Assembly: GCA_947472705.1 (NCBI GenBank)
Contig: CANJDA010000017.1
Span: forward strand, 1-20,710
Length of the DNA: 20,710 nt
Direction: 5' to 3'
DNA from: Flavobacteriaceae bacterium
GTDB taxonomy: Bacteria > Bacteroidota > Bacteroidia > Flavobacteriales > Flavobacteriaceae
Of the stretch, positions 12,287 to 20,073 are shown one piece after another. The translations under genes were made by a program, and so were the position numbers. Each line of letters begins with the position of its first letter. The stretch's first letter is position 1. Below the pieces are notes generated by a model that saw only the letters and a program-made list of their open reading frames with translations, did not search any database and was not told where the DNA came from.

Positions 12287-14692
12287 TTAATATAAACTTG
12301 GGTATTTATCTGGTTTGGCTTCGTGCATTATAGCGTAGATTTTTTCAAATATGTCTTCTGCTGAAGGTTTGGAAAAATAATCTCCATCGGTACCATAAGC
12401 TGGTCGGTGCGCTTTAGAAGCCAAGGTTTGTGGTTGGCTGTCTATGTATTGGTAAGCGTTTTGCTCGTCTATGATTTGCTGTAATAAATAGGCCGAAGCT
12501 CCTCCAGGAACATCTTCATCTACTACTAACAAGCGGTTCGTTTTGGCAATACTCTTAACACAATCATGGTTGATGTCAAAAGGCAATAGGGTTTGCGCAT
12601 CAATGATTTCGCAGTCAATGCCTATTTCTTGTAATTCTTTAGCGGCTTGTTCTACAATTCTAAGTGTTGAACCATAGGAAACAATAGTAATATCGGTTCC
12701 TTGTTTGATGGTTTCTACTAGGCCTATTGGGGTTTTGAATTCGCCTAAATTGGTTGGCATTTTTTCTTTCAATCGGTAGCCGTTCAAGCATTCAATTAAC
12801 AAGGCTGGTTCGTCAGATTCTAAGAGAGTATTATAAAAACCAGCTGCTTTAGTCATGTTTCTAGGTACCAATACATGAATACCTCGAATGGCATTGATAA
12901 TCATTCCCATAGGAGAACCCGAATGCCAAATACCTTCTAGTCTGTGCCCACGAGTACGGATGATTAGGGGTGCTTTTTGACGCCCGTGTGTTCTGTATTG
13001 TAAAGTAGCCAAATCATCGCTCATGATTTGAATTGCATATAACAAATAATCTAAATATTGAATTTCAGCAATGGGGCGTAAACCACGCATGGCCATACCA
13101 ATTCCTTGACCTAGGATAGTAGCCTCGCGAATACCTGCATCGGTTACACGAAGATCACCGTATTTTTCTTGCATGCCTTCTAAACCTTGGTTTACATCAC
13201 CAATATTTCCAGCATCTTCACCAAAGATTACTGCCTCTGGGTATTTGGAGAATATAGCATCAAAATTATCTCGTAACACTAAACGAGCATCTACTTCTTC
13301 AGCAGTTGCGTCATAAGTTGGTACTACTTCGGTTGCTTGCAATACATTTTTAGCCGATTGCGAAAACAAGTGTGAGCTGAATTTCGGTTGGATTTTATCA
13401 GTATACGAAGTAATCCAAGTGGCTAATTGATTTTTGCTATTCTCATTAACTATTAATCGTAATACTTTGCGAGCTGTGGATAAAATTTCTTTTCGAATAG
13501 GTTCTTTAATAGAAGCTAAATCATTTGCTTGTTTTTCGATAAAAACTTTATTAGCACTTGAAGAAGCAATAGAATTTAACAAAGAAACTAACTCGTTTTG
13601 TTCTACTTTCATTGGTGATACAAAGGCTGCCCAGGCTTCTTTTTTTCCTTCGATTACATCCTTTTTAATAGTGTCATCAATATTATCAAGCTCTTCGGCT
13701 GTCGCCAAATTGTTATCGATTAACCAAGTACGCATTTGAGCTAAGCAGTCAAACTCGGCTTCCCAAGCTAATCGCTCTGCATTTTTGTATCGTTCATGAG
13801 AACCCGAAGTAGAGTGACCTTGTGGTTGTGTTAATTCTTGTACATGAATAAGCACCGGAACATGTTGCTCTCGCGCTATTTCGGAAGCTTTTTGATAGGT
13901 TTCAACCAAAGCAGGATAATCCCAACCTTTAACGGTCATGATTTCATAGCCATTATTTTCTTCATCACGTTGGAAACCTTTTAAGATTTCGGAGATGCTT
14001 TCTTTTGTAGTTTGGTAACGAGCATGAACGGAAATTCCGTATTCGTCATCCCAAACGCTCATCACCATTGGTACTTGTAATACACCTGCAGCATTTATGG
14101 TTTCGAAAAACAACCCTTCAGAAGTGGAAGCGTTACCTATAGTTCCCCATGCGACCTCATTACCTTCGTTGGAAAAAGAGTTAAAATTTTCTAATCCACG
14201 AACGTTTCTGTATATTTTAGAAGCTTGTGCTAATCCTAATAATCGAGGCATTTGCCCAGCAGTAGGTGAGATATCAGCACTTGAATTCTTTTGTTTGGTT
14301 AAGTTATTCCAATTTCCATTTTCATCCAAAGAATGTGTAGCAAAGTGACCGCCCATTTGGCGACCTGCACTCATTGGATCCTGTGCCAAATCGGTATGAC
14401 CATATAAACCAGCAAAAAATTGTTGAATGGAAAGTTGCCCAATAGCCATCATGAAAGTCTGATCACGATAATAACCAGAACGAAAATCACCGTTTTGAAA
14501 GGCTTTGGCCAAAGCCAGTTGAGGCACTTCTTTTCCGTCTCCGAAAATTCCGAATTTTGCTTTTCCAGTTAGCACTTCTTTGCGTCCTAATAAGCTACAC
14601 TCACGGCTTATCTTGGCAATTTTATAATCGTTTAGTACTTCTGCTTTGAAATCGTCGAAGGTAATTTCAGTCTTGGCTTGTGTTTCAGTCAT
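12287..14692 (-). CDS. 2-oxoacid dehydrogenase E1, fused alpha and beta subunits
   Basis: The 801 residues join E1 alpha (about 1-380) and E1 beta (about 465-801), normally two polypeptides. E1 uses thiamine diphosphate to decarboxylate a 2-oxoacid and passes the acyl group to lipoyl-E2. The alpha half shows RQMGGHFATHS (111-121), SPTAGQMPRLLGLAQ (142-156) and the cofactor region IGNASTSEGLFFETIN (185-200). The usual GDG is GNA here. The beta half has FGEDAG (490-495), GIREATILGQGIGMAMRGLRPIAEI (520-544 region), HSGSPMG (590-596) and VDEDVPGGASAYL (724-736). Substrate class is most likely branched-chain 2-oxoacids, by resemblance to flavobacterial enzymes, though pyruvate cannot be excluded from sequence alone. 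E2 and E3 genes are not adjacent. It is monocistronic, with a TAAATTTG promoter element and a strong terminator. Confidence 0.93.
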   Translation of the reverse strand: MTETQAKTEITFDDFKAEVLNDYKIAKISRECSLLGRKEVLTGKAKFGIFGDGKEVPQLALAKAFQNGDFRSGYYRDQTFMMAIGQLSIQQFFAGLYGHTDLAQDPMSAGRQMGGHFATHSLDENGNWNNLTKQKNSSADISPTAGQMPRLLGLAQASKIYRNVRGLENFNSFSNEGNEVAWGTIGNASTSEGLFFETINAAGVLQVPMVMSVWDDEYGISVHARYQTTKESISEILKGFQRDEENNGYEIMTVKGWDYPALVETYQKASEIAREQHVPVLIHVQELTQPQGHSTSGSHERYKNAERLAWEAEFDCLAQMRTWLIDNNLATAEELDNIDDTIKKDVIEGKKEAWAAFVSPMKVEQNELVSLLNSIASSSANKVFIEKQANDLASIKEPIRKEILSTARKVLRLIVNENSKNQLATWITSYTDKIQPKFSSHLFSQSAKNVLQATEVVPTYDATAEEVDARLVLRDNFDAIFSKYPEAVIFGEDAGNIGDVNQGLEGMQEKYGDLRVTDAGIREATILGQGIGMAMRGLRPIAEIQYLDYLLYAIQIMSDDLATLQYRTHGRQKAPLIIRTRGHRLEGIWHSGSPMGMIINAIRGIHVLVPRNMTKAAGFYNTLLESDEPALLIECLNGYRLKEKMPTNLGEFKTPIGLVETIKQGTDITIVSYGSTLRIVEQAAKELQEIGIDCEIIDAQTLLPFDINHDCVKSIAKTNRLLVVDEDVPGGASAYLLQQIIDEQNAYQYIDSQPQTLASKAHRPAYGTDGDYFSKPSAEDIFEKIYAIMHEAKPDKYPSLY

Positions 14693-14714
14693 AATGGAAT
14701 CTTTCTTGAAGAAA

Positions 14715-14722
14715 CAAATTTA
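14715..14722 (-). promoter_or_regulatory. -7 promoter element (TAAATTTG) for the E1 gene
   Basis: Minus-strand TAAATTTG matches TAnnTTTG and ends 23 bases before the E1 start. A small palindrome, TTTCTT-G-AAGAAA (14702-14714), lies between it and the gene. No clear -33 element is visible. Confidence 0.45.
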
Positions 14723-14805
14723 AATAAAAAGAAGATACTTTTATAGATTTGGAGTAAAAATATTTTTTAAGTATCCGTAAATTTATAGCTGTAAAAAGTC
14801 AATCG

Positions 14806-14825
14806 ATTAATAAATGTTTATTAAT
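14806..14825. other. AT-only 9-bp hairpin after the pseudo-M1 gene
   Basis: ATTAATAAA (14806-14814) and TTTATTAAT (14817-14825) are perfect inverted arms with loop TG. Being AT-only it is too weak for a standard terminator, but it is the only hairpin seen between the operon end at 14876 and the E1 promoter. Confidence 0.4.
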
Positions 14826-14875
14826 AATTATATTTTGTAAAGAATAATGCAATATTAAATCGTATTATTATTTTA

Positions 14876-17689
14876 TTAAAACCATTTACGGGTAAAAAGA
14901 TTGATGAGGGTTTCGGGTCTAAAAGTAACAATAAAACGAATTTTTTCTCCGTAGTTTTTTTGAACAATTTCCCAGCCATTACCTGAATAAACAGGGAAGT
15001 ATAATTCAAAATAATCGGCAACTAAATTCAAACGGATGCCACTGTCATATACAAATTTAGAGCAAGTTTCCTTGTTTTTAATAGCACCAATATCACCATA
15101 AGCTTCAATCCAATCCCAAATACTATAGCTAATATTGGCAGTTGCCATCCAGCTGTTGGCAGTACGGGTTTCTAATTTAGATTTGAAAAAACCATCTGTA
15201 ACAATGGATTGTTGACTAAATAAACCTTTCTTTTCGGAACGTCCTAGGTACTCACTTTCAAATAAATAATCGGTTGGACGGTCTAACCCAAAATCAAAAT
15301 AATTGTCTTCGGTTTTATTATGCAAAAAGGTTCCAGCAAAAAAACGTATATTCAATTGTCGTTTGTAATCAAATAGTTTTCTGTATTGAATTTCGGCAGC
15401 TAGTTTTCCAAACGATTTTGAAAATTGAAAATCACCCAAAAAATGAAAGTGATGTGTTGCTTCTGTTTTAGTATTGCTATATTTTACATTGAATACTTGG
15501 TAATTCCTTGCATCTTCAGAAGTTGTAAATTCAGATTTTTGTTTATCAACTATAATTTCCTTTATGATTATAGTTGATTTACGATTGTCTCTATAATCAT
15601 CGGGACGGAAGTTTAGAAAAACAGTCGGTGCAATTTTAGAATAATAGGCATCGGGTGCATAATGTAAATAATGCCCACTTAGCACATATTTTATGTTGTA
15701 TAAATGGCTTTCTCTATTGTATTGATTCACTAAAAATAATCCTTTTCCCGATATATTATTAGTTTTAGTAGAAAGAGTCGGATTGACATCAAAAATAAAA
15801 GGTTTGTCTAAAATGGTTTTATTATGAAAACGCATTCCGACTAAAAAACCATCATACAAATTGTATTCTAAAGTTGGAACATATAAAATCTGATTGTAAT
15901 TTGGGTTTTCCAAATCCTTCATAAAATTGAATTTTATTGGACGGTTATTAAGTCGAAAACCTCGAAGAGATTGCCAATTGTTTCTCAAATTGAATTCGGG
16001 CACTTCATTTTTATAGTTGATTACAATTTTATCAGCATCTAGTCTAGGAATAGTAAACAAGCTGTCTTTAGGAAAAGTGTCGACCCATTGTTTGAATACT
16101 ATGTTATTATTTTTGATGCCAAAAACAGGAATAGGAACATTGGATTCCGTTTTGTTATTCAACTTAAAACTTATGCTGTCTTTCGTTCGAGTAACTGTCT
16201 CGAATTTAAAATCGATGATATCTCTTGAGTCAATGATTTTGTCAAAAAACCAATTGATTTTTTTAGGTGAATTCTGGGTTAGAATGGATTCGAAATCCTT
16301 CTGAGTAGTTTGTCTTATTTTATTTAACTCGATGAATTGACGAATGCTATTGGAAACTACATTGTTTTCTAAATAACTATCGAGATAGCGTAAGCTAAGC
16401 CCTGCACGGTATTTAGAAGCAATTTTTTCATTGAATTTGATTAAGGTATTTTTGGAATTACTTAAAGGTTGGTCCAAATTTTTACGGGCCATCAACATAT
16501 AAAAATAACTATACTGACCATTAAAATCAAGGCTTACCAAGTTATAACCGCGCACTAAACGCCATTTAGCCACACTGCCCATCATCTTTGCATCGGGATG
16601 AAATTCTTGAATGTATTTCATCATGACATAAATTTGTATGCCGTCAAAAACCCAATTGTCTTTACGTGGGTCGAGTTGCTGAGTATTGTGTAAATAATTG
16701 TTTAGATATGTTTTCAGAAATTTAATCTCGAATAAAAACTCATCGGAAAACGGACTAATAAAAACCGGCAATTGGTTTAGTCCATAAAATGGATTTCGTT
16801 CATAATCAGCTTGAGCGACCGTTATTTTTTGATGAGGATACGAGCCTAATTGTTCTGAAACATAGTTCACTATTTTGTCAATCACCAATGCTTTTTGAAT
16901 ATCGTTCAAACGTGTATCATAAATATCTGAAACAACTTCTAATTCTCCGTTTTTATAAACTGAAAAAGCTGATTTGTTATCGATAAACAAATTGAAATCT
17001 AATCTGTTTTTGCCCGAAAGGTGGTAAAGGTTTTGGGTGCCTTTTTCATCTCTTTGGCTTTCATCCAAATCAGAACTTAAGACTTTGTTTTGAGGAATTT
17101 TAATTTCCAAATCATAATCCGAAAGACTGTTGGCGCAATCATCAAGATTCAAATTGTCGTACTTAATGAATTCGTGATTCTCATATCGAGCAGGCAAAAG
17201 AAAGCAATTTTTTAAGTACATCTTTCCACTTTTACCATAACCATATTTGGTAAACTCATCACTTGGAATTTTCACAAAGTAGGTGAGTGTCAAGGTTATT
17301 TTTTGATTGGGTAATAGATTATCCCGTAACCTAATTTGAATTACATCAGGATGGTTTTCATCGCGTTCCCATGTTAAGAAAGATTTATTACTGTCAATTA
17401 TGGTGATATTGGAAGTTCTGCCTCTTTCTTTTTCTTTAGCCAAATGAAAACTGCGCTCAAACTCATCAGAAAAGCGAGCTGCCATAGGCGTATTTTTTGA
17501 AGTATAGCCATTCATCCAATCGTTCAAAACAATATGATTTAAAGTATCATTGGTTTGATTAAAGAAAGTGAGTTCCTGTATTACGGTTAGCGTTTTGGTA
17601 TCATCGTTTACTTCCACTGTCAATTTAGAATGGTGCTGAGCAAATGACATGAAGCCAATAAGGAATACTATGGATGATAGTTTTTTCAA
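14876..17689 (-). CDS. Outer-membrane protein with degenerate M1-peptidase-like domain
   Basis: A 937-residue exported protein. The signal peptide is MKKLSSIVFLIGFMSFAQ. Residues about 20-240 form a beta-rich region like the M1 aminopeptidase N-terminal domain. Residues 290-365 resemble the M1 catalytic core, but YGLNQLPVF (302-310) stands for GAMEN, FEIKF (320-324) for HEXXH and WVFDG (346-350) for WLNEG. Both zinc His are Phe and the third ligand Glu is Asp, so peptidase activity is not expected. From about 570 onward the sequence has alternating strand patterns and ends in KWF, as in outer-membrane beta-barrels. The start is TTG at 17689, overlapping the previous stop as TTGA; the first ATG would cut the signal peptide. 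It is last in the MBOAT operon. The barrel assignment is inference. Confidence 0.8.
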   Translation of the reverse strand: MKKLSSIVFLIGFMSFAQHHSKLTVEVNDDTKTLTVIQELTFFNQTNDTLNHIVLNDWMNGYTSKNTPMAARFSDEFERSFHLAKEKERGRTSNITIIDSNKSFLTWERDENHPDVIQIRLRDNLLPNQKITLTLTYFVKIPSDEFTKYGYGKSGKMYLKNCFLLPARYENHEFIKYDNLNLDDCANSLSDYDLEIKIPQNKVLSSDLDESQRDEKGTQNLYHLSGKNRLDFNLFIDNKSAFSVYKNGELEVVSDIYDTRLNDIQKALVIDKIVNYVSEQLGSYPHQKITVAQADYERNPFYGLNQLPVFISPFSDEFLFEIKFLKTYLNNYLHNTQQLDPRKDNWVFDGIQIYVMMKYIQEFHPDAKMMGSVAKWRLVRGYNLVSLDFNGQYSYFYMLMARKNLDQPLSNSKNTLIKFNEKIASKYRAGLSLRYLDSYLENNVVSNSIRQFIELNKIRQTTQKDFESILTQNSPKKINWFFDKIIDSRDIIDFKFETVTRTKDSISFKLNNKTESNVPIPVFGIKNNNIVFKQWVDTFPKDSLFTIPRLDADKIVINYKNEVPEFNLRNNWQSLRGFRLNNRPIKFNFMKDLENPNYNQILYVPTLEYNLYDGFLVGMRFHNKTILDKPFIFDVNPTLSTKTNNISGKGLFLVNQYNRESHLYNIKYVLSGHYLHYAPDAYYSKIAPTVFLNFRPDDYRDNRKSTIIIKEIIVDKQKSEFTTSEDARNYQVFNVKYSNTKTEATHHFHFLGDFQFSKSFGKLAAEIQYRKLFDYKRQLNIRFFAGTFLHNKTEDNYFDFGLDRPTDYLFESEYLGRSEKKGLFSQQSIVTDGFFKSKLETRTANSWMATANISYSIWDWIEAYGDIGAIKNKETCSKFVYDSGIRLNLVADYFELYFPVYSGNGWEIVQKNYGEKIRFIVTFRPETLINLFTRKWF

Positions 17690-18576
17690 GGGTTGGATTT
17701 GGGTTTGAAAAAGGCGTTAAAAACAATTTTTGTAAAAACTTCTGCTCCGGCTCTGTTCATGTGTCCACAAGTAGCAAAGTACTTGTCTTCAGTTACGGCA
17801 TTTTCAAAGTTATGGATTTCAGGATATACTTCGTGAATATGGTTAAAATATTCTCTATTTATGGTACTCATACACATTGGCGTTGTCATGGCAATCAAGT
17901 TGATATGATACTTTTTGCAAATGGCTTTAATTTCTTCGTAAGCTATGTTTTTTTTCGGATAATATTTTGACAAATCGGCCGGAATCATTTTACCGTCGTT
18001 TGATTGTAATGGATAAAATCCATCATTATCCAAAGCATTTGTCTTTTTATGAACAAGCGAAAAGTACATTTCCCTAAACCCGACACAGGCATCGTAATGC
18101 ATGTATCGGTAAAACGGAATGTATAGCAATTCATTGTATTCCGGAATGTTTTTATAATATTCTCGAATCGTTTTTGATTGATGCAGATAAGGCATAAACA
18201 AAGAACGAATGGCTTCTGAATGGTCGTTGGTGTTGATATTCAAATCGACTTGAAGAATAAGATTCTTAATCTTATAATTTCGCTCCACCATCATTTTTAG
18301 CATCAAAGCTGATTCTTCTAATCGAGAGCGCGTGATTCCAAAGTTGAATGTTTTGTAGCCTTGATCATTGAAAAATTTTGGTACAAAATGATTATTCACT
18401 CTTGAAGAACCTAAGAAAACAACATCGTAATTTTTGTCTTTTGAATTGTATAAATAGTCAATCTTACTTCTTTTATATGATTGTAAATAAACGGTTGTAT
18501 ACAAAACATCGAGCAATCCCATTGTTAAAATTAGGACAGCTAAGGTCTTTGTTATGAATACTATAAATTGTTTCAT
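17686..18576 (-). CDS. SGNH-hydrolase-like membrane-anchored protein
   Basis: The 296-residue product has one N-terminal membrane helix (about 7-30) and a periplasmic domain. DVVFLGSSRV (51-60) is an SGNH block I with the nucleophile Ser in GSSR. NFGITRSR (78-85) and LQVDLNIN (108-115) may be later blocks. The end, YFATCGHMNRAGAEVFT (266-282), matches the usual DxxHxN..GA motif, with His272 retained but Thr269 where the catalytic Asp is expected. Proteins of this kind next to MBOAT genes move or remove O-acyl groups on envelope glycans. ATG at 18576 is chosen, giving a TGATG overlap with the MBOAT stop; a TTG one codon upstream is possible. The stop overlaps the next start as TTGA, so the three genes look translationally coupled. 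Confidence 0.8.
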   Translation of the reverse strand: MKQFIVFITKTLAVLILTMGLLDVLYTTVYLQSYKRSKIDYLYNSKDKNYDVVFLGSSRVNNHFVPKFFNDQGYKTFNFGITRSRLEESALMLKMMVERNYKIKNLILQVDLNINTNDHSEAIRSLFMPYLHQSKTIREYYKNIPEYNELLYIPFYRYMHYDACVGFREMYFSLVHKKTNALDNDGFYPLQSNDGKMIPADLSKYYPKKNIAYEEIKAICKKYHINLIAMTTPMCMSTINREYFNHIHEVYPEIHNFENAVTEDKYFATCGHMNRAGAEVFTKIVFNAFFKPKSNP

Positions 18577-20009
18577 CAAAATTGAAAATATATAAATTCT
18601 TTATAATCAGAGAATACGCCCAAAGCTAATATAGCAGCTAAGCATAAACTCAGTTTCAACCAACTATACTTTCCTGATATGGGTTCAATTTTAGTTCGAT
18701 TATTCCATTCCACGAAAGTGAAAACTAGTACCAAAGAGATTAATTCGTAATTGTATCGTTCTATGCTAAAATATTGTTCGGTAAAGTTTCTGTTTTCAAA
18801 CAATCGTTTGATGTAATGAAAAGCATCAGTAATCGTTTTGGCTCTGAAGAAAATCCAAGCTAGGCAAGTGATAGCAAAAGTTAGTAAAATATTAAATATC
18901 GTTCGCAAAGATTCTAAATGGAATCCCAAAGTAAAATCATCTAAATTTCTTCTATTGCGATTCAAAAGCAATAAGGGTATAAAATACAAGGCATTGATTA
19001 ATCCCCACGCAATGAAGGTCCAACTGGCGCCATGCCAAAATCCGCTAACCAAAAAAATGATAAATGTATTTCTGACTTTCAGCCATTTTGAGCCTTTGCT
19101 ACCACCTAGTGGAATGTAAAGATAATCCCGGAACCAAGTGGTTAATGAGATATGCCATTTGCGCCAAAACTCGGCTATATCTCTTGAAAAATAAGGATAG
19201 TTGAAGTTTTTCAGTAAATCAATGCCAAAGAGTTTGGAAGTTCCTAAAGCGATATCGGAATAACCCGAGAAATCCCCATAAATCTGAAAGGCAAAATACA
19301 CCGCTCCCAACAGCAATGATAAGGAGTTCATGGAAGTATAGTGGTCAAAAATAGCATTGGCATAATTGGCACAAGAATCGGCAATCACTACTTTTTTTAC
19401 CAAGCCCCAAACGATTTGATAAATTCCTTCTTTAGCTTTGGCAAAATTGAATTTGCGTCTTCTTTTTAGTTGTGGTAAAAGGTGAGTAGCACGTTCAATA
19501 GGGCCTGCTACCAGCAATGGGAAATAGCATACGAACAAGGAATAATCAACAAAGTTTTTCTCTGATTTGATTCGGCCATAATAGATATCAATGATATACG
19601 ATAAACCGTGAAAGGTGTAGAAGGAAATTCCAACAGGAAGTATGACTTCCAATAGTAACGGACTAGAATGCAATCCAAAGGAGCCTAGTAAAGCCGAGAA
19701 AGATTCGGCAAAGAAATTATAATATTTGAATATGCCTAAGAATCCAACATTGACAAAAACACAAAGCCAGAGCCAAAATTTTCTAGATGAATCGCTTTGA
19801 CTTTTCTCAATTTTTAAAGCACAACTGTAATCTAAAAGAGTAGAGAAAACCAATAAAAAAAGAAAACGCCAATCCCAACAAGAATAGAAATAATAACTGG
19901 CGAGAATTAAAATGTAATTTTGATTGATTTTTGATTTATGTCCAACAAACCAATACAGTATAAAAACTATTGGTAGAAAAATCGCAAAATGAAACGAGTT
20001 GAAAAACAT
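18576..20009 (-). CDS. MBOAT-family O-acyltransferase (AlgI-like)
   Basis: This 477-residue inner-membrane protein belongs to the membrane-bound O-acyltransferase family, in the branch of AlgI, DltB and PatA, which pass acetyl or other acyl groups across the membrane to glycans. Multiple transmembrane helices begin at the N-terminus (FHFAIFLPIVFILYWFV). Conserved segments are LPVGISFYTFHGLSYIIDIY (124-143), YFPLLVAGPIERATHLLPQ (162-180), YGDFSGYSDIALG (244-256), FWRKWHISLTTWFRDYLYIP (281-300) and VSGFWHGASWTF (321-332). His326 of FWHG is the expected catalytic His and His286 is the second conserved one. The length is typical. It heads a three-gene operon. Only 64 bases separate it from the LOG gene upstream, and no obvious promoter lies there, so some read-through may occur. 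Confidence 0.94.
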   Translation of the reverse strand: MFFNSFHFAIFLPIVFILYWFVGHKSKINQNYILILASYYFYSCWDWRFLFLLVFSTLLDYSCALKIEKSQSDSSRKFWLWLCVFVNVGFLGIFKYYNFFAESFSALLGSFGLHSSPLLLEVILPVGISFYTFHGLSYIIDIYYGRIKSEKNFVDYSLFVCYFPLLVAGPIERATHLLPQLKRRRKFNFAKAKEGIYQIVWGLVKKVVIADSCANYANAIFDHYTSMNSLSLLLGAVYFAFQIYGDFSGYSDIALGTSKLFGIDLLKNFNYPYFSRDIAEFWRKWHISLTTWFRDYLYIPLGGSKGSKWLKVRNTFIIFLVSGFWHGASWTFIAWGLINALYFIPLLLLNRNRRNLDDFTLGFHLESLRTIFNILLTFAITCLAWIFFRAKTITDAFHYIKRLFENRNFTEQYFSIERYNYELISLVLVFTFVEWNNRTKIEPISGKYSWLKLSLCLAAILALGVFSDYKEFIYFQF

Positions 20010-20032
20010 AAAGTCGGTAAGGCAACATATTG

Positions 20033-20060
20033 AAAAAGCCCGAACCTAAGTCCAGGCTTT
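20033..20060 (-). terminator. Terminator of the LOG-family gene
   Basis: On the minus strand AAAGCCTGGAC, loop TTAG, and GTTCGGGCTTT form an 11-bp stem with two G-T pairs (20060 back to 20035), followed by T residues to 20033. It lies 13 bases after the LOG stop codon and just before the MBOAT gene. Confidence 0.7.
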
Positions 20061-20073
20061 CATATTATGATAA

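Noticed and set aside
14821..15021. Minus-strand open frame overlapping the end of the pseudo-M1 gene
   Set aside because: It lies in another frame of a clearly coding region, is AT-rich at its end and has no recognisable features.
17674..17970. 98-codon plus-strand frame across the pseudo-M1/SGNH junction
   Set aside because: It is antisense to the C-terminal SGNH region and the operon overlap, and lacks family features.
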